Below are positions 6,501 to 8,219 of a DNA stretch of 8,219 nucleotides, in pieces (within the stretch, counting starts at the first letter, position 1; every line of letters starts with the position of its first letter). Source of the stretch: MAG-120531 sp002378585 (lineage in GTDB: Bacteria > Bacteroidota > Bacteroidia > Flavobacteriales > Flavobacteriaceae); NCBI GenBank assembly GCA_937890575.1, contig CALADZ010000138.1:1-8219 (forward strand). The letters are read 5' to 3'. A program made the position numbers and the translations under genes. The notes beneath the pieces are model-generated. The model was not told the DNA's origin and ran no database searches. It saw only the letters and a program-made list of their open reading frames with translations.

Positions 6501-7137
6501 CAATCCAGACCAATCTGATATTGATCAGGACGGAGTGGGGGATGTGTGTGATAACTGTATTTCAGTTGCTAATGAAGAACAAGAAGACAGAGATCAAGAT
6601 GGAGTGGGAGACTTTTGCGATGTTTGTCCAGATTTGCCCAATGAGAATCAAGAAGATTTTGACGGCGATGGATTGGGGGACCTGTGTGATTTAGATGACG
6701 ACAATGACGGACAGTCTGATGAAGTAGAAATTGACTGCGGGTCTAATCCAAAAGACCCCAATTCATTAAGCCCCGATTTTGATCAGGATGGAATACCGGA
6801 CTGTAATGACCTCGACTTTGATAATGACCAAATTGAAAATAGAATAGACCCCAACCCTTATAGCTATGACGACCTCTTAGTTAGTCAATTTATTTCTGAT
6901 AATGGCGATGGAATCAATGATCGTTTTACAGTACTCAAAATTGAAAATTATCCGAATGCAGTGCTTTCTATTTACAGTAGATCAGGAATCTTAATTTATT
7001 CAAAAAAGAACTATCAAAATACCTGGCCTGCAGATCACAATAAACAACCACTTCCAGAGGGAAGTTATTACTATCAAATTGACTTAGAAGGCAATGGGAC
7101 AATAACCTATAAAGGATGGATTTATTTGACAAGATGA
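3496..7137 (+). CDS. Large T9SS type B cargo with reelin-like, PKD-like, HYR and TSP3 repeats
   Basis: The protein has 1213 residues and appears to be a secreted or surface adhesin-like protein. Domains in order: signal peptide (1-19, ending GAYAQ); reelin-like jelly-roll (about 48-218, with YLQYSINNGSTWV and WGLEDVIVNA); PKD-like domain (about 222-284, FDFGNGDTG); six HYR/Ig-like repeats (287-775, each with a DNC-type cysteine and most with TWT.TD..GNT); thrombospondin type 3 calcium-binding repeats (792-1119, many DxDxDG motifs); and a type B T9SS sorting domain of the gliding-motility CHU_C kind (1128-1213, SDNGDGINDRF, ENYPNAVLSIYSRSG, YKGWIYLTR). The sorting domain directs passage through the T9SS outer-membrane channel. 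The start must be TTG 3496: a TAA lies in frame at 3487, and the first ATG (3532) would destroy the signal peptide. The gene overlaps both neighbours. The ligand is unknown. Confidence 0.95.
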   Translation: MRSISLLLIVLLMGGAYAQEVQFTATMSSTTCSGTLVQFDALYIPSENSVTEFDFNNGALPAGWSSSPYTVGQPCNPAKGNTPTNTNYFWATTLQSGGSNNRKRFVQTLPVDVSYGGSLEFLIRYGADDPSPGCEDGEREDEEVYLQYSINNGSTWVTFFDSWDTTDNYLADWYDWYANDIEIPLAAQTSATIFRWYQPDNDGDNWDNWGLEDVIVNAIPPPAASWAFDFGNGDTGASASATSTLPFTKLYPPSNAIKNFSVTISTTLTSGRVVGLTKNITVTPSDTVQPTATPPANIQVDSDPGSCDAVLAPSDVGSPTVLDNCAINSVVNDNPTLTFVNGVNLLTWTITDSASNTTTVTQTITVNDNEDPVLTIPADILSPNCNVDIGVASATDNCGGLIPTNNAPAVFSLGITTVVWQVSDDAGNTVSATQLITVSDTLVPLNTAPADVTVTTDLDSCTASGVALGAPITGDNCTIASISNNAPANFPIGTTTVTWTVTDVAGNTTLSTQLVTVNDDAPPSLIPPSDIVSDSCTIILGNPTVSDNCAVTFSNDAPRSFPTGTTTVTWTASDTFGNTVTATQRITFNDSTNPTIFIQDKNILVQTDLGSCFSSGVNLGNIVSNDDCGIVSSGNDAPLQFPIGVTIITYTVTDTFGNSTSKTQSVTVVDVEPPVARVKEVDVSLDGNGNLIIPWGLIDNGSSDNCTINNFSILSLDGGTIYIDQQNLVLKQKNKGRNQTKKSSCDLIGTTKAVFLITDSSGNTASTTFNLTITDDLNRCNLVNPPNAENNAPLDTDQDGVIDLEDVFPLDPAEWADNDQDGIGNNADPDDDNDGFFDDIERLAGTDPLDFLSKPLDTDQDGIINLLDLDDDNDGFEDTLELEVGTDSLDVNIFPLDTDQDLIIDFFDEDDDNDGQTDATELQCGSDPLNNRSRALDTDNDGIPDCLDEDDDGDGYEDELEQAFNTDPLNKNEYPNLDNDGDGVPHGFGYVSSFNDNCPEVPNPDQSDIDQDGVGDVCDNCISVANEEQEDRDQDGVGDFCDVCPDLPNENQEDFDGDGLGDLCDLDDDNDGQSDEVEIDCGSNPKDPNSLSPDFDQDGIPDCNDLDFDNDQIENRIDPNPYSYDDLLVSQFISDNGDGINDRFTVLKIENYPNAVLSIYSRSGILIYSKKNYQNTWPADHNKQPLPEGSYYYQIDLEGNGTITYKGWIYLTR
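4354..5820 (+). repeat. Six HYR/Ig-like repeat modules within the cargo gene
   Basis: Repeats cover residues about 287-367, 369-439, 442-518, 521-589, 592-669 and 672-775. Shared features are a proline-rich opening, a cysteine pair (307/325, 385/398, 461/477, 536/549, 612/628, 706/745), a NNAP or NDAP turn, and an ending such as TTVTWTVTD..GNT...QxxTVxD. Units 1, 3 and 5 are longer, with a TDLxSCxxSGVxLG-type segment; units 2 and 4 are shorter. The sixth is divergent, with a long basic insert between its cysteines. HYR modules are adhesion-related Ig-like folds in known proteins. Confidence 0.85.
5869..6852 (+). repeat. Thrombospondin type 3 calcium-binding repeat array within the cargo gene
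   Basis: Residues 792-1119 carry more than a dozen acidic DxDxDG-type loops, such as DTDQDG and DDDNDG. The section from LDTDQDG at residue 856 repeats with an exact period of 40 residues (856, 896, 936; 120 bases each, from 6061), each unit being LDTDxDxI...DDDNDGxxDxxEL..GTDPL. Later units (about 995-1066) are classic shorter TSP3 repeats with cysteines (DNCPEVPNPDQSD, DQDGVGDVCD). In known proteins these loops bind calcium and stiffen a stalk between the functional domains and the anchor. Confidence 0.9.
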
Positions 7138-8051
7138 CAAACAGACCGATCGTATATTTAGCGCTTTTATTTCTGCCATTGCTAAGTTTTGGACAGCAGG
7201 AGAGTTATTATTCCTTTTACCGCAATACAATGAATATTATCAATCCTGCTTTTGCGGGAGCTGAGGAAGGAACGGTTTTTTCATTTATTTCACGACGCCA
7301 GTGGTCATTTGATGAAGAAGCGCCTACTACACTTGCCTTTTCCTATTCCTCTGCCAGAGCAAATAAGGTAGGTTTAGGAATTTCTTTAGTAGCAGACCGG
7401 GTTTTTATAGAGCAACAAACAAATGCCACAATTGATTTTTCCTATCAGCTCAATATGGAAACGACTCAAGTTTATTTGGGATTAAAAGCAGGAGGAAATT
7501 TTTATAAAGCAGACCCTACGGGGCTTTTGGGCTTTGCTGCCTCTCCAGACCCCATCCAACAGGCCTTTTCTAAATTTAATCCCAATATTGGGGTGGGCGC
7601 TTTATTAAAAAGAGAAAATCTGTGGCTCTCTTTTTCTCTTCCTAGAATTTTTAAGTCAAATAGAACAAAAGACGTGGCCATTACAGCCAAAGACCGCGTC
7701 CACACCTATCTTGGAGGCGGAGGGACACTCCCACTGGGCACCAATCTTTATTTAAAACCCTCTTTGCTACTCAGAAAAGTCAAAGGACTCCCCTTGAGTA
7801 CTGATCTTACCGGATTTTTAAGCTGGCAACAAAGGTTTGATGTGGGCATGTCCTACAGATCAAGTGGAGCATTTTCTTTACTTTCCTCAGTGCGTGTGGG
7901 TAATTTTGATCTCGGATATGCTTATGAAACACCGATTCTTAGTGGGTTAGCACAGCTTAATTTGAAAACACATGAGGTTTTCCTTAGAATTCATTTAGGA
8001 AAAAAACTATCAGAATCAGATCAAGAACCTTTGGAAAAAGGTGAGAAATAA
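7134..8051 (+). CDS. PorP/SprF family T9SS outer-membrane protein
   Basis: The protein has 305 residues, close to the usual family length of about 300. An ATG at 7116 is also in frame, but the ATG at 7134 gives a clean signal peptide (MTNRPIVYLALL...LSFGQ) and overlaps the cargo stop as ATGA, the usual arrangement for translational coupling. The mature protein begins with YYSFYRNTMNIINPAFAGA, the family hallmark near the N-terminus. It continues with alternating amphipathic beta segments and glycine-rich turns (VGLGISLVADRV, YLGLKAGGNFY, VGMSYRSSGAFS) and ends near HEVFLRIHLG, a beta-barrel-like close, then a short charged tail. SprF of Flavobacterium johnsoniae is needed for secretion of the type B cargo SprB, and paralogues beside other type B cargo are thought to do the same for their neighbour. 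This one is therefore inferred to serve the 1213-residue protein. Confidence 0.93.
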   Translation: MTNRPIVYLALLFLPLLSFGQQESYYSFYRNTMNIINPAFAGAEEGTVFSFISRRQWSFDEEAPTTLAFSYSSARANKVGLGISLVADRVFIEQQTNATIDFSYQLNMETTQVYLGLKAGGNFYKADPTGLLGFAASPDPIQQAFSKFNPNIGVGALLKRENLWLSFSLPRIFKSNRTKDVAITAKDRVHTYLGGGGTLPLGTNLYLKPSLLLRKVKGLPLSTDLTGFLSWQQRFDVGMSYRSSGAFSLLSSVRVGNFDLGYAYETPILSGLAQLNLKTHEVFLRIHLGKKLSESDQEPLEKGEK

Positions 8052-8093
8052 TACTTTTTTTAATTTATAGATTTACTTTTAAACAAATTTAAA

Positions 8094-8165
8094 ATGAACT
8101 ATACAGTTATTTTCGATGGAGAAAAAATTAACTCCGATATAAAAACCACTCCGATTAAGGTTTAG
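8094..8165 (+). CDS. Doubtful 23-codon reading frame
   Basis: After the PorP/SprF stop, an AT-rich stretch (8052-8093) leads to an ATG that opens a 23-residue frame beginning MNYTVIFDGEKINSD and closing at TAG. The A-rich sequence before the ATG is typical of Bacteroidota translation starts. The composition looks like the beginning of a beta-rich domain, so this could be a truncated gene start as well as a real small protein. I see no family, terminator or conserved motif. Confidence 0.2.
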   Translation: MNYTVIFDGEKINSDIKTTPIKV

Positions 8166-8219
8166 GGAAAAAGTTAATTTGGTTGAGAAATACTATACTT
8201 CTTCTGACTTCGTTCATCA

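Noticed and set aside
7116..7133. ATG at 7116 as the start of the PorP/SprF protein
   Set aside because: It adds six charged residues before the signal peptide and a deeper overlap; the ATGA overlap at 7134 is the usual arrangement.
8028..8061. Hairpin CCTTT-GGAA-AAAGG followed by a T-run as a terminator of the cargo/SprF unit
   Set aside because: The stem is five base pairs, lies within the coding end of the gene, and the T-run is 13 bases away, unlike an intrinsic terminator.

Overview
The window looks like a piece of a Bacteroidota genome, most likely Flavobacteriia. The evidence is low-GC intergenic DNA, a minus-strand promoter of the TTTG / TAnnTTTG type, signal peptides ending in SFGQ, a lipoprotein with an acidic surface-export signal after the lipid cysteine, and above all a type IX secretion system (T9SS) cargo protein followed by a PorP/SprF-family outer-membrane protein. 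No rRNA, tRNA, CRISPR array, transposase or integrase was seen.

Layout. Positions 1-224 are mostly non-coding and end in a leader repeat (copy L1) that runs into the start of an exported SH3-domain protein (225-968). Directly behind that gene is a second leader copy (L2) attached to only ten codons of an exported protein, which looks like a gene relic. An AT-only hairpin then separates it from a convergent gene on the minus strand (1128-2330), an exported 400-residue protein of unknown function with its own promoter. The gap 2331-2654 holds that promoter, a decayed or very small membrane-protein reading frame, and a third leader copy (L3). From 2655 four genes run close together on the plus strand: a small, probably surface-exposed lipoprotein, a small exported protein of unknown function, a 1213-residue multidomain T9SS cargo, and a PorP/SprF protein (ends 8051). 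The last 168 bases hold only a doubtful 23-codon reading frame.

How the genes work together. The large protein has a signal peptide, a reelin-like jelly-roll, a PKD-like domain, six HYR (Ig-like) repeats, a long calcium-binding thrombospondin type 3 stalk and a type B T9SS sorting domain. This is the build of a large secreted or cell-surface adhesin-like protein. The following PorP/SprF gene overlaps it by four bases, as is common for type B cargo, and is probably its dedicated export or anchoring partner. The two small exported proteins upstream join the same transcription unit, but their base composition is visibly more AT-rich, and the cargo appears to start at a TTG inside the upstream gene. 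That looks like a recombination junction.

The most unusual signal is the leader repeat: three copies of nearly the same sequence, each ending at ATGAAAAA and each followed by an unrelated exported protein or a fragment of one. This suggests that small exported-protein genes are exchanged or duplicated behind a shared 5' element. Read antisense, the two long copies also end in nearly the same peptide tail and a stop codon. The cassette interpretation is inference.
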